Source of the DNA: Arachnopeziza araneosa
Taxonomy: Eukaryota; Ascomycota; Leotiomycetes; Helotiales; Arachnopezizaceae
Assembly (NCBI GenBank): GCA_003988855.1
Contig: QYAI01000073.1
Span: 111,890 to 175,889 of the forward strand
Direction of reading: 5' to 3'
Length of the DNA: 64,000 nt
The stretch's first letter is position 1; every line of letters begins with the position of its first letter. Under the pieces are notes generated by a model. The model was not told the origin of the DNA, searched no databases, and saw only the letters and a program-made list of their open reading frames with translations. The position numbers and the translations under genes are program-made. Of this stretch, positions 1 through 12,700 are shown piece by piece.

Positions 1-3000
1 AAGGCTTGACAATGACCGGCAGCACTCTGCTAGTCCCGAGTTTTCCGGACGCAGACAGGATTGACTGCAGAGATGAGTCGGACCATCTACCCTCTGAGCC
101 CTGTACTCACAGGACTCTAGTAATTGGTTGTTGGTTGTGTTGCGAAGAGGAAGAAGAGAGAGATGAATACATATACACCATCACAAATAAAAGAGAACAC
201 CAAGACGGCCTGCTTCTAGGTAGACAAAATCTTCTATCGTTACTAGAGATAAAAAGGTAAGGTTTTTCCTTTATATTCATGTCGCACTTATGATAGGTAT
301 CTAACTTCTCTGTGGCGGGGAGCAACACAACAGAAGGACATGGGTAAATAGTAGGAGGAACAGAGACAGCAAAGACTTAACACTTGACTTGTTCGTCTAC
401 TAGTAGACGGGGTATTCATCTGCCGCTTCCGGAGTTGGAAGTAGTCAGTTGAGTAGCAGCTTAGAAAGGGAATTGTTTATATTGTAGGTATTGTTTTGTA
501 AGAAGTACAGTTTGTAGATTATTCCCTAGCCTCGATTCGAGTCATTGTCTTGCAATAGCGGTATCACTTCGATTAATAGTTGTACTGCGCGCTATGTGTA
601 ACTGCCGACTTAGGCAGAGGAGCGTGTATCAGAGAAGATATAATTGTTCAACTCGTTTATTGTTATACAGATGTATAGAGATGGTATTCCTATGTCGATA
701 TAGCAGAAGACAGAGGGTAAGGAGGGAATATTATAGAAACAGTGATACACTGTTATAGAAGAGGTTGAAATGTTGTTAATATTTGTTACTAAGGCAATAA
801 GAGAGGTCAATTTACAGTGATACTATAGTGCTATTTCTTGCTCTGCGAACAGTACATTATAATTATAGCTGCCCTTTCTCGCCCTAGTGCGGATACGAAA
901 ATACGAAAATAAGAGATAGAACGGCAGATAGTATTGATTGACGTATAGCTCTAATAAAACCAATTTGTATTATTGCAGACAAGAGACGGGATTAGGACCT
1001 GGGATGCGCAACGCCCGACTAGAAGATAAATTAAATCAAAGCTCAAGGAAAGCAATGTTGAACAGACGAGGTAGAAGGATAGCACTTGGTTTATAGGCTG
1101 GTATTAGGTATGATGTGATGAACGTGGCTATTCGTTTGCCTGGCCGTTGAAGAAGATTGATTTGAAAGCAGAGGGAAGTTGTAAATGTAAAAGAATTGTT
1201 CATGATATGATCTGCGAGGTAGTCTACTTGCTACTTGAGTCATGCCGAAGTATCGATAGGTAGAGCTGTTACTCAACTTTGCTGTCTGTTATTCCTCGTA
1301 GGATTTGTTTCCCTGGTCTCTTTAATAGCAATAGAACAGGTGCGTATGGACTTCTAGCTTTGTAGAGGATATGTCTTATTAGGATTATAGTCGAGGGCAG
1401 AGGCATGTTTAATCTGCTTTTGGAGTAAATGGTTAGTGGGTAGTTCTTCCTAATCGGCATGGAGGATCTTACTATAGTTTGTATTCTGAGTAGAAAAGCA
1501 GAGGAGTTAGAAGTAGACATTAGCGTAATCAAGCTGCATGCAGCTCCTTACTACTAGTTGGTGATTAAATGAATAGTTTAGGAAGAGGGGAAGAAGAGTC
1601 GGAACGCTATGCAGTGCTTTGTTATTGCGACAAGGTTGTATATACATTAACTGACCTATTTAAGAGAATAAGAATAGTAGTAAGAGGGCTATTGGCGTCA
1701 TAATAGCAGTAGTGAGATCAGAGAGGCTGTAGCGAATGAGAGATCGATGAAGAAGTTTATCATCGTTGTAAGAAAGATATACTCTACGATATTGCCTTGT
1801 TGGATGAGGAGCTTGCTTGCCATTTTCGTTCTTGGCCAAGATGGATCAAGGAGAATATGTAGCCTGGAGAGGAAGATAGTGCAAGCAAGCTCGCGACGAA
1901 CTTGGCATGCTGAGGGAAACTTCAACGAGACAAGAGGACCGCCTCTGTCGAAAGTATTCTATAGCTGAGCTAAGGGTGTTTGGCAAGTCTACGTACCTTG
2001 CGGCGAAGCTGAAGTTGCTGCAGTGCCTTCCTGGGTCCAGCGAGTGGAATGGATAGACGTACTCAGGATAGGTTCCCAGACCTTGCCATCACATGCTTCT
2101 CTGAAGTGTATTGTACAGAAATAGATATGACGAGAGATGGACGAATATTATCCCGAAACCGGATTGGGTAGGCTTTCCCAGCTGACAGATGGTGGCTAGA
2201 AATAGATATGCTACTAATATGGATGATCGAGGACTCGATGCTAGTGTAGTGATAGTGATGTGATTGTGTGATAGAAACAGATACAGACGGCATGCATAGA
2301 AGATCTTCCATGCTCGATCTATCAGTCTTTGAGTTTAGGGCTTGAGACTGAGATCCCATGACTTCTAAGGTATAAGTTGGTGTGCTTCGGAACGGCACGG
2401 AGATAAAATACCAGACATGGGGATCTGATTCTGTACAACAGAAGTTGAAGTTATTTGAGACCGAGGCGTGAGTGAGGCTTGAGGCTAATATCCCGATGGA
2501 GTTGCTTAGTGATTCATTTCTCAGCTGATTAGTCTACTCAGAACCTAAACGGCATGAGAATAGCTGCCGTTTGTAGCTCAAGCCTCATGCGATCGTGGCG
2601 ATCACTAGAGTTAACCCGAGCTGAAGACGCCGCAGGTCGCAGGCTAGAACCTAGATGTCTGAGACGCAGCAGATTTAGACAAATCAAGTACAGGTAGATG
2701 TTAGACATCGCGAGCTACTTCCTTCTAGGCTGATCGACTGGCTTTGTTCTACCATGTTGATAAAACGGCACGGGTAGTTAATTAACTCTAAGCTCGTCAG
2801 TGAACGCAGAACCAAGGAGGACAAGCTGCAGCTGAACGAATAGGAATTTTGAGGCGTAGGCTGCGGTATGATACGATATGGCAATGTATCAGTACCTCGA
2901 GATATATTGGATAGTTTGTGGAGGACGGGTCACGAGGACATTCACTGGATATAGCTATGGGGAAACAATATCAGATGGAGCGAATTGTACCATGAGACTT

Positions 3001-4270
3001 GTTTAAGAAATTCAATATTTGGACGGCAAATAGAAGGCAGATTGGGCAGGAGAAGCTGTTGGATCATCGCAATCCGGCGAGAGCGAGATCTGCTTGACCC
3101 AGGGATGATTGTTGTATGGATCATGGATGATGAATTGACTTTATCAAGAATAAGAAGATAGCCTAGCCCAGTGCTCGGCCTTGGATCTTGAGAATATCAT
3201 CTCACATACGGACGTAGGCCGGCCGCATGGCAGAAGCAGTCTTCAGTGTCAACTCGTCGTGACGAGATTATTTGACAGGAACTCATGCGCGCAGCCTTCC
3301 CTGACCTAGCAGGTGGCTGTTGAAACAACCGACGAGGTATCGATGGAACAGGAAATAGATGCGGAAGAGAAAGGATATAGATAGCGTGAACCGAAGTGCA
3401 GAAAGATGGGAACATCAGTTTGTGAGGAGAATAAGCGCCAGGCACACGAAACCGAACCAATACGACGATGAATCATTACACCCACCGCGGCGCGTATGGT
3501 GACTTTAAACGCCGAATGAGAAGGCAGAAGAGGGCATCTGCGCGGTGATTGGCGGCCACGAGGAACGCCGTCAACGTGAATGAGGAAGTTTGAAGTGGTG
3601 CTGTTTCAGGAGCTGAAGATGGCGATGTGGGGAAGGGAAGGGAGGACGAGGTGTGATGGATCTTTCCGTTTCGTCGGGTAGTGACGGGCGGAGATGGATT
3701 TCTGTTTTTGGTGAAGGGGGGAGGATTCGGAAGGAGGCCAGGAGGAGGCTTGTCAACAGCGGAAGCAAATAATACTGGTACACACTTGTCGAGTGCGTAG
3801 GTAGGCTAGGTAATTTGGCGGTAGTGTAACGAAAGAGAAGGAAAAAAAAAAACCACACGTTGGCGAGGTGGTATTATTACGCATTCTATTTTTTGATCCA
3901 AGGCAGGGAGGCTTGTGCTATAGAAGCACCGAAGAAGGATCGGGTGGCGGGCTCGTCCTTCGACACGATGCGAAATTCCTTGACGGCAGGATGATGATGC
4001 CATGTCGTAGTGTCTGAAGAATAGCCAGAGGGGAAAGTAAGTCGGGGGTACCGTACCAGGAATCGTCATCATAAAAGCAGAGTTTAATGCTCGAGATAGA
4101 GTGCGTGTGACTCGAGATACATGAGCGACGCGTTTACAGCAATAATAGCGGTGGGTTGGTATCATAAGAGGGAGTGTCTCTGGGGCAGCATGATTTCGCA
4201 GTGTCTGCCGAATGATGCTCGTGAAGCCGCAGCAGCAGCAGAAGAGGTGGAATCACTGTCCAGAATCCAG
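1..4270. other. Gene-poor stretch, no supported gene
   Basis: No reading frame here has a convincing protein pattern. All open frames are short and scattered, and most lack an ATG context or intron signals. Base composition is mixed, with many TA steps and stop codons in every frame, as expected for old intergenic or transposon-derived DNA. One minus-strand scrap at 1269-1532 resembles a retroelement reverse transcriptase and is listed separately. The last 700 bases become more GC-rich and probably run into the distal promoter of hapB. Confidence 0.6.
1269..1532 (-). repeat. Probable decayed Ty3/gypsy reverse-transcriptase fragment
   Basis: The minus-strand reading contains an element like the N-terminal part of gypsy reverse transcriptases: a Tyr-Ser-x-Ser-Arg start, then Ala-Arg-Ser-Pro-Tyr-Ala-Pro-Val-Leu-Leu and Lys-Arg-Pro-Gly-Lys. 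These fit the family pattern LYS(M/L)S...(S/A)SPY(A)xPVLxVxKPGG. The expected CVDYRALN block that should follow is not recognisable and stops come soon after, so this is a relic. No LTR was found near it. Chance similarity cannot be excluded on this length. Confidence 0.35.
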
Positions 4271-4474
4271 ATCCAATCTTGACGGGGGGCTAAATTGACC
4301 TGTCATCGGGACGGCCGGAGCCCTTGCAGTGACTGTGAGTCTCCTGTTCAGTGCTCACCTCCGACTGTTGCTGACCCCGGGACAGGATGCTGGAACGCAA
4401 GATGCGCAACAGCAAGCCCCAACGAGGCGGGAAATGAGAATCATTTGCTGTCATGGCCCGGATTTTGCCCGCGT

Positions 4475-4500
4475 CTGATTGGGAATGCAGCGCCAATCAG
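4475..4500. promoter_or_regulatory. Inverted pair of CCAATCAG boxes upstream of hapB
   Basis: CTGATTGG at 4475-4482 and CCAATCAG at 4493-4500 form a perfect 8-base inverted repeat with a 10-base spacer. Further CCAATCA copies lie at 5011-5018 (CCAATCAG) and 5492-5498. CCAATCA fits the CCAAT-binding complex consensus known from Aspergillus (CCAATSR). The gene just downstream encodes a subunit of that complex, so autoregulation is a reasonable inference. Confidence 0.55.
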
Positions 4501-5119
4501 AAATTCCCATATTTGTCCGCTTTGGGCCATTTTTGCACGCCTTTTCGTTCTTCTTCCTGCTTGGGCCTCGACGGCGGAATGCCAACGCCGACCGAGAGGG
4601 TGTGCTGGTCCATGCAAGTCGCTGGTCGGCGAGCAGAGGAGACGAGAGGAAGAAATAAGAAAAAATAAAAAATAAAAAAGGCCCAAAGTGTCGGAGAGGA
4701 GGAAGAGCGGCCCCCCGCAAATCAGGATCTGGTACACCGCCAGTTGCGCTGTCACTGGCTGCATCAACCGGTCGTCATCAGCCTCACCGCTGCTGACTCG
4801 GTCGCCACCGCGACAGAGAGAGGACAGAGAGAGGACAGAGAGAAGATTGGGAAGATCGTAATCGTTTGCTGCTGCTGCTGCCTCTGCACGGCACGGTACG
4901 GACGGGGAGGCACATCATCAGGTAATCACAGAGCCCACCCAGCCGAGTTGGAGTCACGAGCGGACCACGAGACAGCGCAGATCACGATTCGGGGAATCTC
5001 AGCGCCTCTTCCAATCAGCCGGCCTGGCTGCGTCGCTTTTTCGTGCTGTATTGCGCTGTGAGTGGTTCGTGGGCAGGCTGTGATTCTGCTTGGTCGAGCG
5101 TCGTTTCAAAGAGTTGGCC

Positions 5120-5121
<2 letters not shown>

Positions 5122-5158
<37 letters not shown>

Positions 5159-5162
5159 TCTC
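5122..5162 (+). repeat. (CT)n microsatellite in the hapB leader/promoter
   Basis: An almost pure CT dinucleotide run of about 40 bases lies in a pyrimidine-rich tract. Such CT tracts are common just upstream of, or inside, the leaders of highly expressed fungal genes. A run of poly-C and CT-rich sequence continues to about 5520. Confidence 0.85.
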
Positions 5163-5922
5163 AAAAGCTTCTCACACCCACAGAAAACGCCCGGCTCCGT
5201 CTTTTTTCCTTCTCAGTCATACTGCGGTCATACCTAACATCCACCACCAACCCGCAACCACCAGCCTGCAACCCACCAGCCTGCAACCCGTCCCCCTCTC
5301 CAAGCCGCGCTGCTTCCCACACTGCTGCAGCACGTTCAAAGCCCGAAGAGCCCAAGCCCAAAGCACCACCCGCACCCAAGACCCGATCTCGCCTAGTCCC
5401 TCGCCTCGCCCAATCCACCCCCCCCCCCTCATTTTTCCATCCTCCCAGCCACTCACAACTTCTCCTTCTCTTTCCATCAACATCTTAAGAACCAATCACC
5501 TCAGCCATCAAATCACCTTCCAGAACACCTCACGAAAAAAAAAAAAGGTCCCCCATCGATAACGATCGATACTCATCTATCGTAAAATCGCCCTGCACCG
5601 GTACCTGTACTGTCCCAGCTCCGTGAGACTTCGATATTCGTTCGTTTCGCGACCGAACCATCCTCCTCACTAGGTCCCCATACTGCTCGCTGTACCTGGT
5701 ACTCGCTGGCTGCCTAGGAGGTAGCACGCTGCCATCGGACGGAACACAGCCAATCCCTCGACATCACAACTTCATCACCGGAGCCCTATCACACTCGCGA
5801 AAAGCTTCATCGTCGCAACAATTGGCCCTCACCACAATCAGGTGATTGAACGTCCCTGCGGTCAGGATTATTGCTTCACTCCATACACTCGGTCTGACGT
5901 CCTGTTCCATCGCGCATTGGAG

Positions 5923-6518
5923 GTGAGTAAATGCCAGGTCCAGCGGGCGGAGAATTAAACTTCAACGTCGAATCTTCCTCCCCTCCTCTGAGAGCTGCTT
6001 CGCGGTTGCGCGTCGCGCCAGAACCCACCCTGCCGAGATAGTATCACCAATGTACTAATGTATCTTCCTTCCTCTAGGCAGTCGCGCATTCCATTTCTCT
6101 CGCAATCCGAACGAGACTGAGGTGACGGCGCATCACACTTTTCTCCTCCTAGATTCGGCGCTTGCAAATATCACAGCCGCACAACACCACCCTACCGCGT
6201 CACGAACATCGCGACAACGCCTCACCATCATCAGCGCAGCGCAAAATCAGCTCGATTCTCATTTAGGTTTACCGGTATCATCCTACGCCACCGTGACAAG
6301 AATAGGAATCGACGGGGTGAAGCTGATTGACAAGGTAAGCCTAGTTTTGCATGCCACTATGCATGGACAACGCATCACACTGGTCCATGGCAAGAAACAA
6401 CGTCGGCCCAAATCTCCCACCTCCCAATCGCTCCCCAAGCTGCCTCGAGTATTGACCAAACATTCCAACTAATTCTTGTGGTTGGATAGTACCTTTGAAA
6501 CCGTTTGATTTTGACTAG
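5923..6518 (+). other. Predicted 5' leader introns of hapB (5923-6077 and 6335-6518)
   Basis: Two intron-like segments lie in the long leader before the hapB ATG. The first starts GTGAGT at 5923 and ends CTCTAG at 6077. The second starts GTAAGC at 6335 and ends GACTAG at 6518. There is no coding frame across them, so both would be untranslated-region introns. Several short upstream ORFs would be present in a leader starting near 5100. This is inferred from splice signals only. Confidence 0.4.
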
Positions 6519-7052
6519 GGAAGTCCCACAGCTCGACTGGTCTCGTCAGAATTAAGTTCCGTGAAGCATTCACCAGCGACCTCGAATAGCCTCGAGCGCA
6601 ACACCGCCTCAATCCCCTCACGTGGGCGCGCAAATCCGAGCCTGAACTGCAAGCCTTGCTTGCCAACTCGGACGCCTCCTTCTTCATCGGCCTGCATATG
6701 TTGTGCTGCGGCCAATTGCGGTGTACACATACAAGATCGCCTGCCAGCACATCCACGCATATCGACTCGTAGAGAAGGCTAGTCAACCGCAGCCACCTGG
6801 AGACTTCGACAACAAACGCGTTGATTTGACTTCGTGATCATCAATTTTCAACCTGATCTCCACAAAACCCAATCTGATGCACCAGACGAAATCCTGATCA
6901 TCCATCTCGACTTGCGCCTTGAACAAACGCGATTGTTTGCCTCTGCTCCCAGAATCAGGCAACCCAGTTACCGCGAAGACGTCACGAAATCCAACGATTT
7001 TTACACCCTTTTGATCTTCTCCTAGGGATATATCTAGGAGATCTTCATACAG

Positions 7053-8093
7053 ATGATGGAGTACGCGCAATATCAGCAGCCGGCGCAAGCCCAGCATGGT
7101 CATAGTCAAGGGCATATTCAGGGTGGATATCCAAATTCTGGTCAACATCCAGGCGCCGGAGCACCCATCACCTCACCTTCCCAACCTCTCCATTCTCAAC
7201 ATCCTGTACACAATCAAGCGTCGCCAATACTCTCCTCACAACCACAGCAAGCGGGACAGAATACAGGCCATGGGATACATCCACAGATGAACTACCAACC
7301 ATCATACGGCGTTCAGCAGCAACAACTTCACTATGGCATTACCCCTCAAGCTGCCGCAATGGCGGCGACAGCAGCAGCTTCTGGTCAAGGATATGCACAT
7401 CCATATATGCCAGATTCTGGTGGTATCCCCGGCGCCTCGCCACGAATTACTGGTGTAGCTGTGAAGCAGGAAATCGGGCGCCGGTCACCCAAACAGATGA
7501 ACAACCAGATCGCGCATGCGCAAGCCCAAGGTCGAAGACTGAGCAATCAAATTAATAGTCCTGCCGTTCCAAATTCCGCGCCGATCATGAATCACGCTGG
7601 GGCACCTCGACCTGCGGTACCGCCGATGCCACCGAATCAACAACATCCGCAATCGCCTGAACTCGGTGGCGCGGGAGCAATTGAAGAATCACCTCTCTAT
7701 GTCAATGCGAAACAATTCCATCGGATATTAAAGCGCCGCGTGGCAAGACAAAAATTAGAAGAGGCTCTTCGCCTGACATCAAAAGGCAGGAAACCATATC
7801 TACACGAGAGTAGGCACAATCATGCAATGAGGAGACCAAGAGGACCCGGTGGTCGATTCTTGACGGCTGATGAAGTGGCCGAAATCGAAAAAAACAAGGG
7901 TGAAGGTGGTGGTGACACAGATACTCCAGCCAAGGGTGCACCAACGGGCGGTGTTGGGTCCGGTACAAAGCGAAAAGCTGATACCGATAATTCAACTCCA
8001 AGCAAAAAGTCGAAGCCGAATGCGCCACCACCTCAGCGAAGTAGCGCAGAAGATGACGATGAGGACGATGACGATGCGGATGATGATGGATGA
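7053..8093 (+). CDS. hapB: CCAAT-binding factor subunit HapB (HAP2/NF-YA)
   Basis: Single-exon frame of 346 aa starting ATGATG at 7053. Residues about 213-270 are the NF-YA core: the subunit-association helix (ESPLYVNAKQFHRILKRR) and the DNA-binding part (RKPYLHESRHNHAMRRPRG, then GGRF). These are near-invariant in the family and include the His/Arg residues that read CCAAT. The first 210 residues are Gln/His/Pro-rich, as in fungal HapB activation domains. The C-terminus carries a basic stretch and an Asp/Glu-rich tail. The protein forms a nuclear heterotrimer with HapC and HapE and, with HapX, acts in iron, redox and nitrogen regulation in fungi. The leader is long and the promoter contains CCAATCA boxes. 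The family assignment is secure. Confidence 0.97.
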   Translation: MMEYAQYQQPAQAQHGHSQGHIQGGYPNSGQHPGAGAPITSPSQPLHSQHPVHNQASPILSSQPQQAGQNTGHGIHPQMNYQPSYGVQQQQLHYGITPQAAAMAATAAASGQGYAHPYMPDSGGIPGASPRITGVAVKQEIGRRSPKQMNNQIAHAQAQGRRLSNQINSPAVPNSAPIMNHAGAPRPAVPPMPPNQQHPQSPELGGAGAIEESPLYVNAKQFHRILKRRVARQKLEEALRLTSKGRKPYLHESRHNHAMRRPRGPGGRFLTADEVAEIEKNKGEGGGDTDTPAKGAPTGGVGSGTKRKADTDNSTPSKKSKPNAPPPQRSSAEDDDEDDDDADDDG

Positions 8094-9790
8094 GCTCCTA
8101 CCATATCTGGGAGACTCTCGCCTAATTTCAAAAAAACATCTCCTTTGTTGTTCCTTAGTCTTGTTTATGATGTTATGACAGCGTTGATTTTGTCGACTAT
8201 CGATCTTTGATTTCTCTTTCCATCAGCGAGCTGGCTTCGAATCATCCGCGCATCTGGGGCATTCATTCCTGAATATCAACGGAAATACCAACATGGGGAA
8301 AGGGGCTTGGTGTGGAGTTCTCTGTAGTTGCTGCATTTGGACTGGAATTCGAGGACAGGATCGGATCGGATTGGGCTGCATATGGACGGTCAGGTCGGTT
8401 GTGGTTTACAGGACACTCGTTTTGCACGCAAGTCCCTTGGCTTTTCTTCCTCTCATTGTCGCTCGCTAGAGTCACTAGAATACCCCACCTTTTTGTCAAT
8501 AGCATTTTCCTCCTTGATTCTTTGCTTTTGAGCGATGATGTGGATGGAACATTCTCTTCTGCTGGCGCTGCTTCATTGTAGCTCCCCCTTTCTTTTTCAC
8601 CAGGGTGAAAGACTTGTACGGGTGGATTGTGGTCTTGACAGATGGGATGGCTGGACGTATGGATGGACGGATGGATTAGATCAATTCCCTCACGGATAAA
8701 AACTGGAATGAACAGACTGGATCGGATCAGGTCAGATTCAGATCAACAGCTTGGACTGAAGACTGCACTGGCTGGTTGGGCTGGACTGATTCGACTCTTA
8801 TGATGATGATGGCGGGCCTCGTTCTTACAGTACCCACTTACTTAATTTCCTTGCTTTGCTTTTAGTTCAAGACTTGCCTCGCTTGCTTGGTTGCTAGCTC
8901 TACCTTCGTTTGAGATGGAGCTGGCTAGCTGGTGTGAACAGAAGGAAGAGAGACATATATGGATGGAAATGGAGCGCAAATCCTGTATCATATTTCTACA
9001 CTGAACTAAGCTGAGTTGAGCAATGCATCAATTGAAGAAAGATGACCTTGTATCTGCTTGATCTGTGCTTAACTTACCATTGAGTATATACGCAATATGC
9101 CGTTGAGAATTGGCTTCTCAAGTCTTTTAAGACGAAATCTTGAACTGGTAAGTATTCTAAATGTGCAATAAGAAGCTGCTTCTTTCTTCCAATGACTGTC
9201 ACGTGACCTTGTCTCCCTTCAATCTCCCTTTGGTACTTAGGTAGGTACCCAGTACCTGAGGAAGCTGCATATCTCAAGAATAACCCAACCCAACCTCTTC
9301 TCCCTCCGGCAGGGGAAGAGTTTTCAATCGATGTGCTGTCACTCACCCCACACGTCATGCTCTCCTCGCAATCTAAAAGACGAATGGCTTGACCCGAGTT
9401 GGGGGCCAAAGTCTATGCGAGCCAAGCCCAGATTGGCAAGGATGGAGTGAGGCTGTGTGATGGTGAGATTACGAGTGAGTGGGGAGGAAATTCAACGAGA
9501 ACAATGCTTGGATATTGACTCCACGTTGTTGTTGTTGTTGTTGTTGTTGACGGCGGATAGATTTGCTCTTGTATGGCTGCTTCTACTAAGACTTCGGAAG
9601 TTGTAAGGGAGATAGGGGAGGAAGTCCAAGCACGAACATTGATAAGTAAGTAGAGTGATGACAAGGGTATGTCCTGGATGGCGCCTGATGAATATAGCAA
9701 AAGATACGGATGTGATTGCAACTGCTGGAGATGGTGGGCTGAGTAAAACAGGTGAGTAAGAGCTGAAGGCTTTGTTACTGGTGGATTCTG
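8094..9790. other. Intergenic region, hapB 3' flank to ankyrin/CorA gene
   Basis: No supported gene. The first few hundred bases are T-rich and probably hold the hapB 3' UTR. A loose GATG/GGATG-rich patch lies near 8640-8680. A (GTT)n microsatellite of about 25 bases lies at 9525-9549. The last few hundred bases are the presumed promoter of the gene starting at 9791. Confidence 0.6.
9525..9549 (+). repeat. (GTT)n microsatellite
   Basis: About eight tandem GTT units in intergenic DNA, roughly 240 bases upstream of the ankyrin/CorA-like start codon. No coding frame is supported here. Confidence 0.85.
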
Positions 9791-12700
9791 ATGAGGTTAG
9801 TGAAAGAGAAGGATGAGATTGGGACTGTTGTTGACAACGCGACTCATGATCCTGGTGAGCACAACAAAACTCTGTATTGCCGTTGCTAACAAATTCTCAA
9901 CCGAAGAGATAGAATCATTTACGGCTAAAGCAGATAAAGCAGACAAAGCACATTCTTTTCGCCAACAAGACAACCAGCCTTCTCTGAGAATTCATTCATC
10001 TGATACGCGCTCGGATTACGAGCTTGATATCGTGGTCATTCGAAGTCGCAAAGATGGCCAGAGTAAAACCACCGATCAAGGCCAACATATCGAGAGACCG
10101 CCAAACCCTGAGACTGTCGGAGACGCTGGAAGTGACCCAGATGTTGAGGCTCAACCTGTGCAACGAAGGTCCGGCGAAGGAGGTAAACGAGGAGGTAAAG
10201 CAGGTAATCTTGCTGATCTAGAGAAAGCAGCAAATGAACGAAACTGGGTGACAGATCCTGAGATGCTACCAGCTGTCATACCTGGTGCAAGGATTATTGA
10301 GTTCACTTTTTCTGAAGAGGGACCAAAGAGTGACAGGACCAAGGCAGCTGCCGTTGAGCTATCATGGTCTTTAGGAGATTGCCGAAAATCTTGCCTAAAT
10401 CGCCCTATTATATTTATTGCCCATCGCCTTGCAAATGATATTTTGCTGGGGCTTCTTTCACTACCCCGTGATCTTGCCCAACAGATGTTCTTTTGGCCGC
10501 GTATCTCCGCTGAAGAAAAGCTTACCAAAGGCACATCACCGACTATCTTTGCTCCTACTACTTCAGAGTTTCCCAGCAGAGAACCGAGAACTTCTGATAA
10601 GAGTCGCAGCCGTAGTAAAGACAGCGATGACAGCTCCAGGGTCGTGATGGTTAAAAGAGAGAGTCTCAGCATCGTCGCTGGTATCTACCTTTTAGATATT
10701 CCACACATCGCTCCAAGCATTCGTCGTATCTCAATGGAGCAAGCAATACCGCTTCGGTTGTACACAAAAAGAGAATGGGGAAGTAGGCAATTTCGTAACC
10801 AGGTAGGTACTCACTGCATTTACTGCCTTCTCACTGACACCTCTCAAGCAAGATCTGGTTAAAATCATATCGGTAATTGAAAGTGGCTCGATGAACAAGT
10901 TCTCAGGACCGGATGATGATAATTACGTCCGTCTCAGAAGAGACATTCAACAGTTGCTTAGGCATGATCGTTTTCTTGACGCTGCTTTTAAGAATGACTA
11001 TGGCACGGTGAAAACCATTTTAGATGCGCGACTGGATCCAAACCGACCTAAGCGTTTTGGACTATCCACGCTTCATATTGTTACTAGCCTTGGTTACGTG
11101 AGCTTGGTTGAACTCCTCTTGGCTCGTGGGGCAGACGTGACAGCTAAAGCATCTAACAATCAAGGAACCGCTCTCCAGATTGCTGCCCAGAATCTCTATC
11201 CTGACATTGTCGGCCTCTTGCTGCGGAAGGGAGCTCCGACCGATGTGTTTGATAATAACGGGTTCGACTTTTTGAAATTTAGTGCCAAGCAAAGACATCG
11301 CCTTTCCAATTCTAGCGTCACCAAAGAAGAACAGGCGAAAATCTTGGAAGTGTGTGAATATCTAGAAAATCCTCCTCTAGCAGAAGGCCCTTTGATGGAT
11401 GACAATTCCAGAAACTACTTCCAAGACGAGCCTCCACTTGCACCTGCTACATACGGAAAGGAGGCGTGTCTCGCATATGGCATCACGGTGTGTGAGTTCT
11501 ATAATGTTGCTACCTCCATGTCAGATAGTGCTCCCGGGAAGGCTCCAACGACAGAGTTTCGCACCGTAAAGAGCCACAGCGTGAAAGACGCGCTATTTTC
11601 CGATATTCTAGCAAAATCATCCGAGAGGAATAAACCACACATTAATGGCCAAGATTTAATGTTTTCCTGGTATCATATACCGGCGAATAATACGGCTTGG
11701 GTGGAGGGTCTCTTCATAAAACTTCAACTTCAGAAATGGTTACAAATAGATTCTTACGAGCATCGTGGACGGACCCCTCATTCTCGCGTCATGATGCCAG
11801 GAACAACCAAGCTTAGAAATGATAAGGGGTCTCAAAATCTGTGTCTATTCGTGCGTCTAATTAGCCAAACTAAATTTCTCAAACTAACAGGATCTTTACA
11901 GGCACCTTACCTAAATACCGAGAAACAAAAATTCCAAAGAAAGATGACAAAAACAATTGAGCAAGAAGCGAGAAACAGATACTGGAACGGGGTTTTTCCC
12001 CGCAGGCCAGCGAGACTAAAGGCTAACCGTAGCGAGGCTCCACCAGATAAATATCTGATCATAGCATACTTGAATGAACGTCGAGGATTGCACATTAGTC
12101 GAACGCTCGATCAGAGTCATTACTCCATGTTACCAGACACAAAAGCTCGCGACAAGGACCAGGTACTACTTCGCCATATGAATTACAGAGAACCAATGGT
12201 CGTTATGGTAGACCAGTTGTGGCTTTGGGTTATCGATGGCATGTGATATCTCAGATGAGAAACATTCATTCTAATCCGTACTAGACGTTTTGATTACCAG
12301 TTTCCCACAAAGATGGGATCACAATCAAAGAGATGGCCAAGACGTGCTTGGGATGATAATGGCATATCTGAGAAGACGGGATCGACTACCCTTGCTTTCA
12401 GCACTTGACATGGCGAGTGTCATTGTTGAACATTGTGCTGGTCTTCTAGATCTCGAATACAGCCGCCGAAATCCAGAACATGAGATTATCGATACGTATG
12501 CGGCCGCTCTTGGGAAATGCGTATGGCTTTGAGAACTGTCACTTTGACTTGAGTGCTAATCAGCTACAGGCAAACGAAGAGACGATATTATTGAAGAAGT
12601 TTCACTCCAGCATCTTAAAATTATCGCGACTAAGGTCCTCCGTAATGCCAACGAAGAACAAGAGGTACAGTGTCTTCGACTCTAGCAGTCATACAGATTC

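Noticed and set aside
5062..5562. 166-codon plus-strand frame over the CT repeat
   Set aside because: It is made of Ser/Leu repeats from (CT)n and Pro-rich leader sequence, with no family pattern. It lies in the hapB leader.
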